From positions 1-59,366 of the forward strand of contig NZ_JAJEQG010000014.1 of assembly GCF_020687245.1 (NCBI RefSeq): DNA of 59,366 bases, given 5' to 3'. The notes below the pieces were generated by a model that ran no database searches, was not told the origin of the DNA, and worked only from the letters and a program-made list of their open reading frames with translations. Shown here one piece after another: positions 39,408-50,429 of the stretch (its first letter is position 1; the number at the start of each line of letters is the position of its first letter). The DNA is from Faecalibacterium longum CLA-AA-H243. GTDB taxonomy: Bacteria; Bacillota; Clostridia; Oscillospirales; Ruminococcaceae. Both the position numbers and the translations under genes were made by a program.

Positions 39408-42400
39408 ATTTCTATCCGTACCCTTTGCGGGGAGGGCAACCTTGATGCTGAAAAGACCGGCGTGGTTGTGACAATTTCTATCTGCGCCCTCGGTGAAGAG
39501 GACGTCTTGGTTACGCCTTTGAGAACCGCGATATGATTATTATGTTATTCTATCCACACCCCTCAAATAGGAGCGACTTCAAGTCGAAGAATGCACCGGG
39601 GAACACAAATTGATTTTAACTAACGTCTTTAAGAGACGGAATTATAGGTCAAAATACTCGGTTCCTTAGAGAGCGCATGGCAACAACTTAATAAGAGTTT
39701 ACCATATTTTTGTGTCGATTTCTACCTGCGCCCTCCGTGAGGAGGGCGACCAATCAACGCTCGGGTCAGTGCTCAATGTAATACGAATTTCTATCCATGC
39801 CCTCCGCGAGGAGGGCGACCGAAGCTTAAAAGGCGCATGACCATTAAAGAGATATTTCTATCCACGCCCTCCGCGAGGAGGGCGACATGTGACCGACTTC
39901 GACAAAGCACCAACCAGACTGATTTCTATCCACGCCCTCCGCGAGGAGGGCGACCGGTGTTCGGGACAAGGTGGCGGATCTGGCTGTGATTTCTATCCAC
40001 GCCCTCCGCGAGGAGGGCGACCTGTAAGAGGAGGAACTACAATGCCTGCTGAACTATTTCTATCCACGCCCTCCGCGAGGAGGGCGACCCGCAAAGACTT
40101 ATACCGCAGCAGTTCAGGCGAAATTTCTATCCACGCCCTCCGCGAGGAGGGCGACGACACCGGACCAGACGCCCTGCTCAACCTCGGAGAATTTCTATCC
40201 ACGCCCTCCGCGAGGAGGGCGACGGGTGATGTAGTCAGCGCCCAACACATTGTCGATATTTCTATCCACGCCCTCCGCGAGGAGGGCGACGTAGGTCACG
40301 GTATTGTCGTCCACCGCAGCGGTATTTCTATCCACGCCCTCCGCGAGGAGGGCGACATGCCCATATAAGCATCCCGGCTCCGTTTGCGCAATTTCTATCC
40401 ACGCCCTCCGCGAGGAGGGCGACATACAAGCGTACCGAGCTTGAGCCAAGCATGGATATTTCTATCCACGCCCTCCGCGAGGAGGGCGACTTATGACGAT
40501 GACCATGTACCAACACAGGACACAATTTCTATCCACGCCCTCCGCGAGGAGGGCGACGGTACACACGCAGCAGCCCTTATGGGAGCGTGAAATTTCTATC
40601 CACGCCCTCCGCGAGGAGGGCGACGAAAGAGAGGTAAAACCTTATGAGAGACAATATATTTCTATCCACGCCCTCCGCGAGGAGGGCGACCTCATCGGCG
40701 TTCTTCATGCCCCAGAACCACAGATTTCTATCCACGCCCTCCGCGAGGAGGGCGACTGGATGGCCGTGCCGCGCTTTGCGGCCTTGTTCAGATTTCTATC
40801 CACGCCCTCCGCGAGGAGGGCGACGTGGCCGGACGACGCGGTCAATTATTGCACCGAATTTCTATCCACGCCCTCCGCGAGGAGGGCGACAGGAGACGCG
40901 AGCGGCGTACAACGCGCTCCCGTGATTTCTATCCACGCCCTCCGCGAGGAGGGCGACCAGCAGGCGGCCCCGGTAGTTTCCACGGCAGACAAATTTCTAT
41001 CCACGCCCTCCGCGAGGAGGGCGACGCGGCAGTAAATGACCTGCTCCAGCGGCACAATATTTCTATCCACGCCCTCCGCGAGGAGGGCGACCCGTTTCGC
41101 CACCGAAGTGAGCGAGTAAAGGAGGATTTCTATCCACGCCCTCCGCGAGGAGGGCGACACCAGACCACCTTGACCGCTGAGATGTACCGCAAATTTCTAT
41201 CCACGCCCTCCGCGAGGAGGGCGACTCGAGCACGACCTTCTCGTGAGAATCGTCCAGAAATTTCTATCCACGCCCTCCGCGAGGAGGGCGACCCTCGCCG
41301 CTTGCGCCGCGCTCCACGCTGACGCGATTTCTATCCACGCCCTCCGCGAGGAGGGCGACACCGTGCCGTCGTCAGAGACCACGAGTGTAGAGGATTTCTA
41401 TCCACGCCCTCCGCGAGGAGGGCGACTCCAGCCCGTTTTTCAAGGGGAAAATTGCTGTCTTAATTTCTATCCACGCCCTCCGCGAGGAGGGCGACGGGAG
41501 GGCAAGCTCACTGCCTACACTCGTGGTGAATTTCTATCCACGCCCTCCGCGAGGAGGGCGACTTCGATTCGGTCTATGTGCTGCTCTCCCGGTGCATATT
41601 TCTATCCACGCCCTCCGCGAGGAGGGCGACCCCCAGTTGGAACGCGGAAAGCTGCCTGTCACGAATTATTTCTATCCACGCCCTCCGCGAGGAGGACGAC
41701 GGTCAGCGTGTCGCCGGAAGCTGCGGTGCTGCCCAATTTCTATCCACGCCCTCCGCGAGGAGGGCGACTGCCGCCATGCTAGAGATCACGCTGTTCAGCT
41801 TAATTTCTATCCACGCCCTCCGCGAGGAGGGCGACAGTACCTCTATCGCAGCTACCACACGCTTGGGGGATTTCTATCCACGCCCTCCGCGAGGAGGGCG
41901 ACAGTACCTCTATCGCAGCTACCACACGCTTGGGGGATTTCTATCCACGCCCTCCGCGAGGAGGGCGACGCCTCGCGGGAAACAAGCCACAGAAAGCACC
42001 GCAATTTCTATCCACGCCCTCCGCGAGGAGGGCGACGTGATGCAGAGCTTTACCAAAAAATACTGTTTCCAATTTCTATCCACGCCCTCCGCGAGGAGGG
42101 CGACGTTCAAGCCGGAACAGTCCTCGGTGCTTCAGGGCCTATTTCTATCCACGCCCTCCGCGAGGAGGGCGACTGGGATGCCGCTGGGCGTTGAGCCGAG
42201 CCAGCAGATTTCTATCCACGCCCTCCGCGAGGAGGGCGACACGTCGACGGCCCCGTCAGCGTCCAGTTGGTAGAATTTCTATCCACGCCCTCCGCGAGGA
42301 GGGCGACGAGCCTGCTGCTGAGGCTCCTGCACCCACCGGGATTTCTATCCACGCCCTCCGCGAGGAGGGCGACGCGCAGTAAATGCGCTGCTAAGCCCTT

Positions 42401-44787
42401 TCAAACCAATTTCTATCCACGCCCTCCGCGAGGAGGGCGACCACACCACCACAAAACAGGAGGACAAAAACCATATTTCTATCCACGCCCTCCGCGAGGA
42501 GGGCGACTATTAAATGAGGTGTAAAAATGACGACGTTTGAAATTTCTATCCACGCCCTCCGCGAGGAGGGCGACGCTCCTTCTGGCCGCAATACTCCAGA
42601 TACTCCCAATTTCTATCCACGCCCTCCGCGAGGAGGGCGACTGGAGGGCGCAGTCCACGGCATCAAGACCAAGGATTTCTATCCACGCCCTCCGCGAGGA
42701 GGGCGACGGGTCTCCGGGCTGGTTGGTGCTTCGCCAACTTATTTCTATCCACGCCCTCCGCGAGGAGGGCGACAACTTGCCCGCCGTCTTCAAGGCGTTC
42801 AGCAAGGATTTCTATCCACGCCCTCCGCGAGGAGGGCGACCGGCGACGTTGACCGGGTAGAGGCCACCATCGACATTTCTATCCACGCCCTCCGCGAGGA
42901 GGGCGACGACCTCCCTTGCAGTCGATACCTCGAAATACAAGATTTCTATCCACGCCCTCCGCGAGGAGGGCGACAGGGCGTCCAGCTGGGCGATTACCAC
43001 ACCCTCAAATTTCTATCCACGCCCTCCGCGAGGAGGGCGACCCAACTGTCCCACCACTCGCCATCGATGACGGCCAATTTCTATCCACGCCCTCCGCGAG
43101 GAGGGCGACACCTTCCGGCGCGGGAAGAAAACCAAGCAAAAATATTTCTATCCACGCCCTCCGCGAGGAGGGCGACATTGACGAGTTGCGAGAAATCGCG
43201 GTGGAGGAAGATTTCTATCCACGCCCTCCGCGAGGAGGGCGACGATAAAACCTCTCTTTTCGAGAGATTCCAGATAATTTCTATCCACGCCCTCCGCGAG
43301 GAGGGCGACGCGTACCCTCTGCGCTGGATGCCCGGCAGAGGGAATTTCTATCCACGCCCTCCGCGAGGAGGGCGACGACTGGGGGGCAAATGGCAAGCCC
43401 CGCCCATGGAAATTTCTATCCACGCCCTCCGCGAGGAGGGCGACCTCCTGCATCGGTCTGGTTGTGTGGTCTAGTTTGATTTCTATCCACGCCCTCCGCG
43501 AGGAGGGCGACACCTTCCGGCGCGGGAAGAAAACCAAGCAAAAATATTTCTATCCACGCCCTCCGCGAGGAGGGCGACATTGACGAGTTGCGAGAAATCG
43601 CGGTGGAGGAAGATTTCTATCCACGCCCTCCGCGAGGAGGGCGACGATAAAACCTCTCTTTTCGAGAGATTCCAGATAATTTCTATCCACGCCCTCCGCG
43701 AGGAGGGCGACGCGTACCCTCTGCGCTGGATGCCCGGCAGAGGGAATTTCTATCCACGCCCTCCGCGAGGAGGGCGACGACTGGGGGGCAAATGGCAAGC
43801 CCCGCCCATGGAAATTTCTATCCACGCCCTCCGCGAGGAGGGCGACCTCCTGCATCGGTCTGGTTGTGTGGTCTAGTTTGATTTCTATCCACGCCCTCCG
43901 CGAGGAGGGCGACTTGTTTACCATTTCCAGCACCCACGTCTGGTCTTGATTTCTATCCACGCCCTCCGCGAGGAGGGCGACCCACACACAAGGCACGACA
44001 CACACACCCGGACACTATTTCTATCCACGCCCTCCGCGAGGAGGGCGACTGCCTTGATATATCCACAAGGCGGCTTCGGCCCATTTCTATCCACGCCCTC
44101 CGCGAGGAGGGCGACAGCGGGGCGGCATGGCAGCAGCGCAACGGTTGCTATTTCTATCCACGCCCTCCGCGAGGAGGGCGACCCGCCCAGCTCAAAAAGC
44201 GGCAGACCGTCCGCGAATTTCTATCCACGCCCTCCGCGAGGAGGGCGACTGTTCTGTGCAGCACGAGCTGCATCTTCTCGCGTATTTCTATCCACGCCCT
44301 CCGCGAGGAGGGCGACGAGAGCCGGAGAGCCGTTTTTGCTGTTGCCGGAAATTTCTATCCACGCCCTCCGCGAGGAGGGCGACCTTATTTTTATACTCAA
44401 AGGAGGACACCAAACATATTTCTATCCACGCCCTCCGCGAGGAGGGCGACCGACGTCCGGCTTGCGGACACCTCCAACACCTATATTTCTATCCACGCCC
44501 TCCGCGAGGAGGGCGACAGCGTGCGTTCGAGCCGGTTCTCAAAATGATTGAATTTCTATCCACGCCCTCCGCGAGGAGGGCGACCGATCGCGCCGGAGGC
44601 GCAGCGGGTTATCACGAAATTTCTATCCACGCCCTCCGCGAGGAGGGCGACCTTGCTCTGTGCGTAACTGCCGCCGCCCGAGTCGATTTCTATCCACGCC
44701 CTCCGCGAGGAGGGCGACCTTCCTCGGTCTCTCAGAGGACGATATGCAGGAGATATTTCTATCCACGCCCTCCGCGAGGAGGGCGAC
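39408..44787 (-). CRISPR. Type I-C CRISPR array, about 74 intact 33-bp repeats
   Basis: The repeat read with the cas genes (minus strand) starts GTCGCCCTCCTCGCGGAGGG, then CGTGGATAGAAAT, with an 8-bp stem CGCCCTCC/GGAGGGCG. I count 74 intact repeats from 39854 to 44787, unit 66-68 bp. The leader end is on the right (44787). The left end decays: altered repeats at 39408, 39474, 39545, 39718 and 39787, and a very worn candidate at 39613. One repeat (41668) has a single change. Six repeat-spacer units (43077-43478) are duplicated in tandem (43479-43880), and one spacer is doubled at 41836-41936. Confidence 0.98.
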
Positions 44788-44904
44788 AGCAAAAACAGAG
44801 ACAAAATCTCTATTTTCAAACAAATTGTACAACATTCTGCACGAATTTAGAAGAGCCTTGATTTACAACGGGTCAAAGAACTATCCAAATCATGCAAAAT
44901 GACA
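44788..44904 (-). promoter_or_regulatory. CRISPR leader
   Basis: AT-rich, non-coding DNA between the first repeat and the cas operon terminator. It should hold the array promoter and the integration signals. No clear -10/-35 pair stands out. Confidence 0.6.
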
Positions 44905-44960
44905 CAAAAATCCGGTGCGAAGGTGCCGGAAAAATGCTGAGAACTCGCCCTTCGCACCGG
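44905..44960 (-). terminator. Terminator of the cas operon
   Basis: On the minus strand an 11-bp stem CCGGTGCGAAG / CTTCGCACCGG with a long loop is followed by ATTTTTG. It separates cas2 from the leader, so the array needs its own promoter. Confidence 0.75.
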
Positions 44961-44970
44961 GGCGGGAAAC

Positions 44971-45261
44971 TCAGAACAACAGCAGGCCGTCCTGCTCGAA
45001 GGGCGGATGAACGCCGATATGCTCCACCTTGTTCTTATAGTTGTTGCCCAGCTGGTAGAAGCGCAGACTGTCCAGCGCAGGGTCGATGAGAGACATCAGC
45101 TCCGCCTTGAGAACGGCATACTGCGCGGCATCCAGCAGACACTCGAACACGGAGTTCTGCACCCGCTGGCCGTGGTCCACACAGCGCTTGGCGACTTTGC
45201 GCAGACGTTTGCGCCCGGCAGGAGTTTCGGTGTTGACGTCGTAGGTGATGAGGACCAGCAT
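44971..45261 (-). CDS. cas2: CRISPR-associated endoribonuclease/integration protein Cas2
   Basis: 96 residues from ATG 45261 (MLVLITYDVNTETPAGRKRL). ATG 45267 is also in frame but is too close to GAGGG. The ferredoxin-like fold is clear: ITYDV at strand 1 with the conserved Asp, RVQNSVFECLL at the middle. Cas2 bridges Cas1 dimers during spacer insertion. It is the last gene of the operon, next to the leader. Confidence 0.95.
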   Translation of the reverse strand: MLVLITYDVNTETPAGRKRLRKVAKRCVDHGQRVQNSVFECLLDAAQYAVLKAELMSLIDPALDSLRFYQLGNNYKNKVEHIGVHPPFEQDGLLLF

Positions 45262-45270
45262 ACACATCCC

Positions 45271-46302
45271 TCACTTCCAGAAAAATGGCGGGTAAAGCTC
45301 CATATCGCCCCGCAGGGTGCGGGCCAGAAGCAGAGCCTGCACATAAGGCACGAGGCCCCACGGAAGCTTTTCGTTCAGGAACGGGTGGGTGATGGTCTCC
45401 TGCTTGCGGGTCTGCCACCCGCCCAGAAAGGCGCGGCGGCCCTCATCGGTGAGAAGGACGGCCCCGTTCTCCTGCTTCTGGAAATGCTTCGGCGTCATGA
45501 TTTTCTGGTTGATGCAGGAGAGCACGAAGCGGTCGGCATAAACTGCACGCAGCTCTTCCATGAGGTCGAGGGCGAGGCTCCTGCGCCCGGGCCGGGCGCG
45601 GTGGAGAAAGCCGACGTAGGGGTCGAGGCCCACACTCTGAAGAGCCGCCGTGCAGTCGGAGGCCAGAAGCGAATAAGCGAAAGAGAGCAGGGCATTGGTA
45701 TTGTCCAGTGGCGGGCGGCGGCTCCGACCGGTGAAGGCAAAATCATCGTGCTGCTGCAGGATGAGTGAATCAAAGCAGTCGAAATACCGCTGTGCTGCCT
45801 CGCCCTCCAGACCGCGAAGCTGGTCGAGGTCGTCACACTGTTCGATGAGGGGCAGCGCCGCCGCCAGCTGGGCGCTGGTGCGCTTGAGCTGTTCCACCGG
45901 CACCCGCTGGGGGTGGTCGCGGGTGGCCCGTTCCAGCACCCAGCGGGCGTTATAGACTTTGCCCAGGATGAAATTGCGCGCATAGAGACAGCTCTCTGCC
46001 TCGCTGTCTGCGATGCGGTACTGGGTCTGCCGCAGCAGGACGTTGCCCCGCTCTTCGCCTACGGCCCGGGCCAGAAAGCGGCCCTGCGGGCTGAAAAAGC
46101 TCAAATCGACCCCGAGGCTGGCGCATTTACCCATCAGGGCAGGGCTTGCGCCGGGATAGCTGAAGCAGACGATGCCTTCCAGCGTGTGGAGCGGGACCCG
46201 GCCAATTTCAGCCTTGTTGCAGAGCAGGACGATGTTCTCCCCCTCGAGGGAAAGGTAGGCGTCCTTGTTGAGGACGTAGAGCGTGTTCAAAAACTTTCTC
46301 AT
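45271..46302 (-). CDS. cas1: CRISPR-associated integrase Cas1 (type I-C)
   Basis: 343 residues from ATG 46302, overlapping the cas4 stop by 4 bases (ATGA), with AGGAGG upstream. The metal-binding residues are Glu in LRGLEGEAAQRYF, His in VGFLHRARPGRRS, and Glu/Asp in LALDLMEELRAVYAD. An N-terminal beta domain (MRKFLNTLYVLNKDAYLSLE) precedes them. It inserts new spacers together with Cas2 and Cas4. Confidence 0.96.
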   Translation of the reverse strand: MRKFLNTLYVLNKDAYLSLEGENIVLLCNKAEIGRVPLHTLEGIVCFSYPGASPALMGKCASLGVDLSFFSPQGRFLARAVGEERGNVLLRQTQYRIADSEAESCLYARNFILGKVYNARWVLERATRDHPQRVPVEQLKRTSAQLAAALPLIEQCDDLDQLRGLEGEAAQRYFDCFDSLILQQHDDFAFTGRSRRPPLDNTNALLSFAYSLLASDCTAALQSVGLDPYVGFLHRARPGRRSLALDLMEELRAVYADRFVLSCINQKIMTPKHFQKQENGAVLLTDEGRRAFLGGWQTRKQETITHPFLNEKLPWGLVPYVQALLLARTLRGDMELYPPFFWK

Positions 46303-46970
46303 GGCACAGCCTCCTGCATCTCGTCCAGATGGGCGCGGAGATAGGCTTTCGGGTCGGCACGCTGATACAGCACGGGGAGGCAGAGCTCTTTGAGGGAGCA
46401 GGCGCTGCAGTGGGTGCCGGGCTTCGACTTGGGGGTATAGCCCCGGGCAAAATAGGCGTGCATCTCGTCGGCCATCTTCTGGGTGGTCTGGCGCAGTTCT
46501 TCGGTCAGCGGCACGACCTCCCGCCGCCGCGTTTCCTCGTAGAAGAGCGCACCCTCCTGGATGCTGCACACCAGCATCTCTTCCAGCGCCATGGCCTGTG
46601 CGCAGAGCTGCAGCCGGTCAGCGTCGCTGGCCTTGGCGCGGCCATGCTTGTACTCGACAGGCATGGGCTTCCAAAGCCCTTCCGTGCTTTGCAGGGGGAT
46701 GCCCTCCGGGTCGGCCCGGAACTCGACGACATCGCAGTTTCCGCTCAGGCCCAGCCGACGGCTGACCACCTGCATCCCTCGGGTGATGAGCAGGCCGCCG
46801 CGCCGTTCGGTCTGGTCTGCGTCATGGCAGCGGGCGTGGTCGAGCTGGCCTTCGACGGTGCGGCGGTTCTCCGCCCACTGCTGTTCCAGATGGATGAGCG
46901 CCCACTGGCGGCGGCAGAAGCAGAAGTGCTGGATGCCCGACAGGGGCAGCCAGTCGTCTGCGCCGCCCAT
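46299..46970 (-). CDS. cas4: CRISPR-associated exonuclease Cas4
   Basis: 223 residues. Iron-sulfur cysteines lie at the N-terminus (QHFCFCRRQWALIHLE) and C-terminus (THCSACSLKELC). The RecB nuclease motifs are GNCDVVEF and PVEYKHGRAK (about 78-118). Cas4 trims prespacers and helps select the PAM side. The ATG overlaps the cas7 stop (TGATG). Confidence 0.95.
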   Translation of the reverse strand: MGGADDWLPLSGIQHFCFCRRQWALIHLEQQWAENRRTVEGQLDHARCHDADQTERRGGLLITRGMQVVSRRLGLSGNCDVVEFRADPEGIPLQSTEGLWKPMPVEYKHGRAKASDADRLQLCAQAMALEEMLVCSIQEGALFYEETRRREVVPLTEELRQTTQKMADEMHAYFARGYTPKSKPGTHCSACSLKELCLPVLYQRADPKAYLRAHLDEMQEAVP

Positions 46971-47854
46971 CAGGACAGCCTCTCGCAGGTGACTCCTTCC
47001 GGCAGAGTGTCTGCCACCGTGACGGTGTAGTCGCGGTAGCTGCGGGCGGCGTCCACATCGGGCTTGCGCTGGACGGCGACGGAGTCGAAGAGCTTATAGG
47101 CCGGGGCATTGCCCAGCTCAGAATCGTGCTTGAACACGATGAGCTCCCGCACGGCCATCTTGCCCCGGGCAGCGCTGTGGTCGTTCTCGAACATATTCAG
47201 AATGGCAGTCCACAGAAGTTTCAAATCATCCTCGGAGAAGCCGGTGGTCTTCCGGGCGAGGTTGGCCGAGACATAGCCCTCGGCGCGGTAGAGGGCGTAA
47301 GGCACGATGTGCTTGCGGCCCATCTCAGTACCCTTCTTCTCGGCATCGGCCTCGGTAGTGATGGCCACGCGGGTGATGGTGACTTCCTGCGGGACGATAG
47401 GGTCCACCGACCGGGCAAAGCTCAGCTGGACGGGGCCGCGCACCTGACCGCAGTTCAGCGCACCCTTGACGAAGGTGGTCATGACGGCACCGAAGGTGCG
47501 GATGTCGAAGTAGTTCTCACACATATAGTCCCGCAGCTTGGCATCGATGTCGGGGTCGGCCTTTTTGGCAGCTTTCAGGTCGGGGTCGATGCCCAGAGTT
47601 TTGATGGCCTCGGCATCGCTGCGGTTGAGGGGAACGCCGTCCTTGATGTAGATACGATAGCCTTTTTCGTCCTCTTTCAGGGTCTCGACATAGTTGCGGA
47701 TCTTCCGCTTGAGGCAGACGTCGGTCACCAGACCGTAGCCCGTCTCGGGGTCGATACGGGGCATATTGCCTGCATCGGGGTCGCCGTTGGGGTTGCCGTT
47801 CTCGACGTCGAACAGGATAACGAAATCATAGCGGTTCTTGATGGGCTCAGACAT
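46970..47854 (-). CDS. cas7: Cascade backbone protein Cas7 (Csd2)
   Basis: 294 residues. Csd2 features: NRYDFVILFDVENGNPNGDPDAGNMPR at the N-terminus (given in part), GLVTDVCLKRKIRNYV, DIRTFGAVMTT, and GPVQLSFARSVDPI. Several copies coat the crRNA in the type I-C Cascade. It lies 3 bases after the cas8c stop. Confidence 0.97.
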   Translation of the reverse strand: MSEPIKNRYDFVILFDVENGNPNGDPDAGNMPRIDPETGYGLVTDVCLKRKIRNYVETLKEDEKGYRIYIKDGVPLNRSDAEAIKTLGIDPDLKAAKKADPDIDAKLRDYMCENYFDIRTFGAVMTTFVKGALNCGQVRGPVQLSFARSVDPIVPQEVTITRVAITTEADAEKKGTEMGRKHIVPYALYRAEGYVSANLARKTTGFSEDDLKLLWTAILNMFENDHSAARGKMAVRELIVFKHDSELGNAPAYKLFDSVAVQRKPDVDAARSYRDYTVTVADTLPEGVTCERLS

Positions 47855-47857
47855 GGT

Positions 47858-49621
47858 TTATTCCTCCTCATTCTTTTTGGCGTAGCGTTTCTGGGTCTGG
47901 TGGTAGTAGCCGATCTCAAAGGCACCCTGCTCCGGCAGGCTGAGCCGCGCCGGGAAGCCTGTCTCGGGCAGCTGGGCCATCAGCTCGGTGAGCTGTTTGC
48001 TGAAATGCACCTCGTTGGGGGTGCTCATCTTCTGCAGATGCTTCTGAGCCAGCTTGACCAGCGTAGGGAAGGCCGTTGCCGGGGTGGCACAGGCCGAGTT
48101 GAAGTACCGGTCTTTGATGGTGGCGTTGATGCCGGGATTGGCGACGCTCTGGATCGTCTCCAGCACAGAGAAGAGACGCCCCAGAACATAGGGGACATTG
48201 CTGCTTTCGTTCAGGCTCACGGTAAATACCTCCTTGTTGAGCTCGGTGGGGTAGTTGCGGAGATAGTAGGCTTTCAGGATGGCGGCGCGGCCCCGGGTGA
48301 CTTCCCGTTCGGCCCGGATGCGGAGGGTCACGCCGTTGAGCAGAGTGGCGGGGTACGGCCCGCCGGTGAGGATGGCCCGGAGCAGGTCGCCCACCAGCTG
48401 GGGCGATGGAGTTTTGTCCCGGGATTTCTGGTTGACCGTCTCCTGCGCCAGCGCCCAGACCGACAGGTTTTCCCACTTGTCGAAGGCGGGGCGGGTGATG
48501 CTGAGCCGGTCGGCGTGGTCCTGCAGATTTTTGGCAAACTGTCCGAAACTGCTGTGCAGGAAGAACCGGACGGAGAGCCGGGCCGCGTTGGGCGAGATGC
48601 CCAGCACATAGAAGTTCTGGTTCGGGTCCAGCTTGTCATCGAGGAAGGAAACGGGGCGTCCTTGAGAAAGGGCTTTCAGTGCGGCGGCAAGGTCGCTTTC
48701 CGAGACGCCGCGCGCCTCGGCACCGCCGCAGAAAAACATCAGCATGGCGTTTGAGTAGGCGGGAGCGGCGTTTTCGGCCCAGCAGACGATGGTGGTGTCG
48801 CCGATGCGCTGACAGCAATTCCGGTCAGCCAGCAGCAGATTGAGGGCCGTGGTATAGGCGAAAGCCGCGTACTCGCTGACAGGGGCGTTGGCACCCTGCT
48901 CATGGCCATAGGAGCAGAAAGCGGGCGCGTTGAAGGAGACCAGTGCCGCACCGGCGGCCTGTGCGCCCATCACACCCTTGATGGCGGGGTGGATGCGGGC
49001 GATGCCGGCCTCTTTGCCGGTGATGAGGCAGCGGGCCGTCTCGGCGTCTGCATCGGAGGTGTCAAAGGCGGACTGCCATGCGGCCCGGATGGCGTCATCT
49101 GTGGTGGCCAGCCAGTGGGCGCCGTCGGGGGATTCGTAGCCGAACACAAGGTTCGCGTTGTTGTTCAGGTCAGCCCACTGCTCTGCCAGCAGCGGGTGGG
49201 TGGGGGCTGTATCTGGCTCCCAGCTGTCAAAAAAGGCGAGGATGGCTTTGGCGGCAGGGGAGTCCACGCCGTCGAGAACCTTGTGGTGAAGGGCGGCACA
49301 GGCTTCGAAGCACTGGCGGGAACGCTCGGGCTTGCCCTTTTCGTCTGCGCCCAGCAGATAGGACGTATTGTCGCACAAAAAATTCGCGGCGACGCCGGAG
49401 GCACGCTTGACCCGGTGGGGGACAGGGAGATCACGGGGGGCGATGACGGTCTTTTTGCCCTTGGGGACTTCCTGCCGCAGGTCGTTGAGGGCGAGGAGCT
49501 GGCCGTCCGGGCCGAGGCGCAGTTCATAGCTGACTTTGAAGCGGCTGTCCCAGCCGGGGGCCTCCACCTTGCCCTGCTTCAAGAGCTGTTCATAATAGGC
49601 GGTGAGTGCTTGGAGTATCAT
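47858..49621 (-). CDS. cas8c: Cascade large subunit Cas8c (Csd1)
   Basis: 587 residues from ATG 49621 (MILQALTAYYEQLLKQG), with GGAGGTG upstream and an ATGA overlap with cas5c. Csd1 features include FLCDNTSYLLGADEKGK, FYVLGISPNAARLSVRFFL and YPATLLNGVTLRIRAER. It recognises the PAM. Type I-C genes also produce a small Cas11c from an internal start; which internal start is used here I cannot tell. Confidence 0.96.
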   Translation of the reverse strand: MILQALTAYYEQLLKQGKVEAPGWDSRFKVSYELRLGPDGQLLALNDLRQEVPKGKKTVIAPRDLPVPHRVKRASGVAANFLCDNTSYLLGADEKGKPERSRQCFEACAALHHKVLDGVDSPAAKAILAFFDSWEPDTAPTHPLLAEQWADLNNNANLVFGYESPDGAHWLATTDDAIRAAWQSAFDTSDADAETARCLITGKEAGIARIHPAIKGVMGAQAAGAALVSFNAPAFCSYGHEQGANAPVSEYAAFAYTTALNLLLADRNCCQRIGDTTIVCWAENAAPAYSNAMLMFFCGGAEARGVSESDLAAALKALSQGRPVSFLDDKLDPNQNFYVLGISPNAARLSVRFFLHSSFGQFAKNLQDHADRLSITRPAFDKWENLSVWALAQETVNQKSRDKTPSPQLVGDLLRAILTGGPYPATLLNGVTLRIRAEREVTRGRAAILKAYYLRNYPTELNKEVFTVSLNESSNVPYVLGRLFSVLETIQSVANPGINATIKDRYFNSACATPATAFPTLVKLAQKHLQKMSTPNEVHFSKQLTELMAQLPETGFPARLSLPEQGAFEIGYYHQTQKRYAKKNEEE

Positions 49622-50316
49622 GTGAACACCTCCACGTCCCGGCATTCCATCACGCCGTCCACCAGCTTTGCGCGGAAGAACTGGCTGCGGATGTTGGCCG
49701 AATCAGAGTAATCGAGGCTGTGGAGCATGAAGCCGAGGTCCTGCGTGACCTTCAGCGCCGGAATGCTGCCGCCCGGCCACTCCCGGAAGTTGGCCGGGAA
49801 CTCTCGGCACCCGAAACAGGGCTGGTGATAGCACTGACCTTTGCGCAGGCGTCGGCGCAGGATGTCCTGGAACTTGCCGGGATTGTCGCTGGGGGCGGCC
49901 TTGTCTGTCAAATCAAAGTGACACTCGATGACGTAGTGGACGTCCTGCAGGACCATCGCGGCCCGCTGCTGGATGTCCTCCGAGGTGTAGAGCACCGGCG
50001 GCGTGCCGCCTTTGGCCGCACTGAGGGCGGCGGAGGACAGCAGGGTGGACTTGACCTCGTTGCGCCGGATGTTGGTGAACCGGATGGGCCGCTGGGTGTA
50101 CTCCTCGGTGGACGCTTCGTCCTCGGGGTCAAGGCCGAAGGGCTTGAGAAGATAGATGCGGTCAACCGTATAACGCAGCCCGGGGTGCCAGTAGATGGCC
50201 TCCACAAGGCCCCGCGCAGCGGACGGGGTGGGCATGTCGTAGCTCACACGCTCGGTCTTCATTTCCGGACGAGTGAAACAGGCATAGTCGCCCCATACTT
50301 CAATGAGCATGGACAT
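49618..50316 (-). CDS. cas5c: Cas5c (Cas5d), crRNA-processing Cascade subunit
   Basis: 232 residues from ATG 50316 (MSMLIEVWGDYACFTRPEMK), eight bases after AAAGGAGG; ATG 50322 is too close. Family features are ERVSYDMPTPSAARGLVEAIY, WHPGLRYTVDRIYLL and FTNIRRNEVK. In type I-C this subunit replaces Cas6 and cuts the repeat hairpin, which fits the absence of a cas6 gene. It is the first gene of the cas5-cas2 transcript. Confidence 0.95.
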   Translation of the reverse strand: MSMLIEVWGDYACFTRPEMKTERVSYDMPTPSAARGLVEAIYWHPGLRYTVDRIYLLKPFGLDPEDEASTEEYTQRPIRFTNIRRNEVKSTLLSSAALSAAKGGTPPVLYTSEDIQQRAAMVLQDVHYVIECHFDLTDKAAPSDNPGKFQDILRRRLRKGQCYHQPCFGCREFPANFREWPGGSIPALKVTQDLGFMLHSLDYSDSANIRSQFFRAKLVDGVMECRDVEVFT

Positions 50317-50429
50317 CAGCATCGCCTCCTTTCCGGGTGAAGTTGAATTTTCAGACTAAGATGAATGTTAGCCATTGCAACCACCTCTTCACTATTAAAC
50401 TTCATTTATTTGATAATCGGACATGTCTC

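Noticed and set aside
39613-39645. A further CRISPR repeat
   Set aside because: It fits the spacing and shares a palindrome (CGTCTTTAAGAGACG) but has too many changes to count as a firm repeat.
39889-44861. Many long open frames on both strands rich in FYPRPPRGGR, STPSARRAT and SIHALREEGD
   Set aside because: These are translations of the CRISPR repeat (33 bp, a multiple of three). None has a ribosome binding site.
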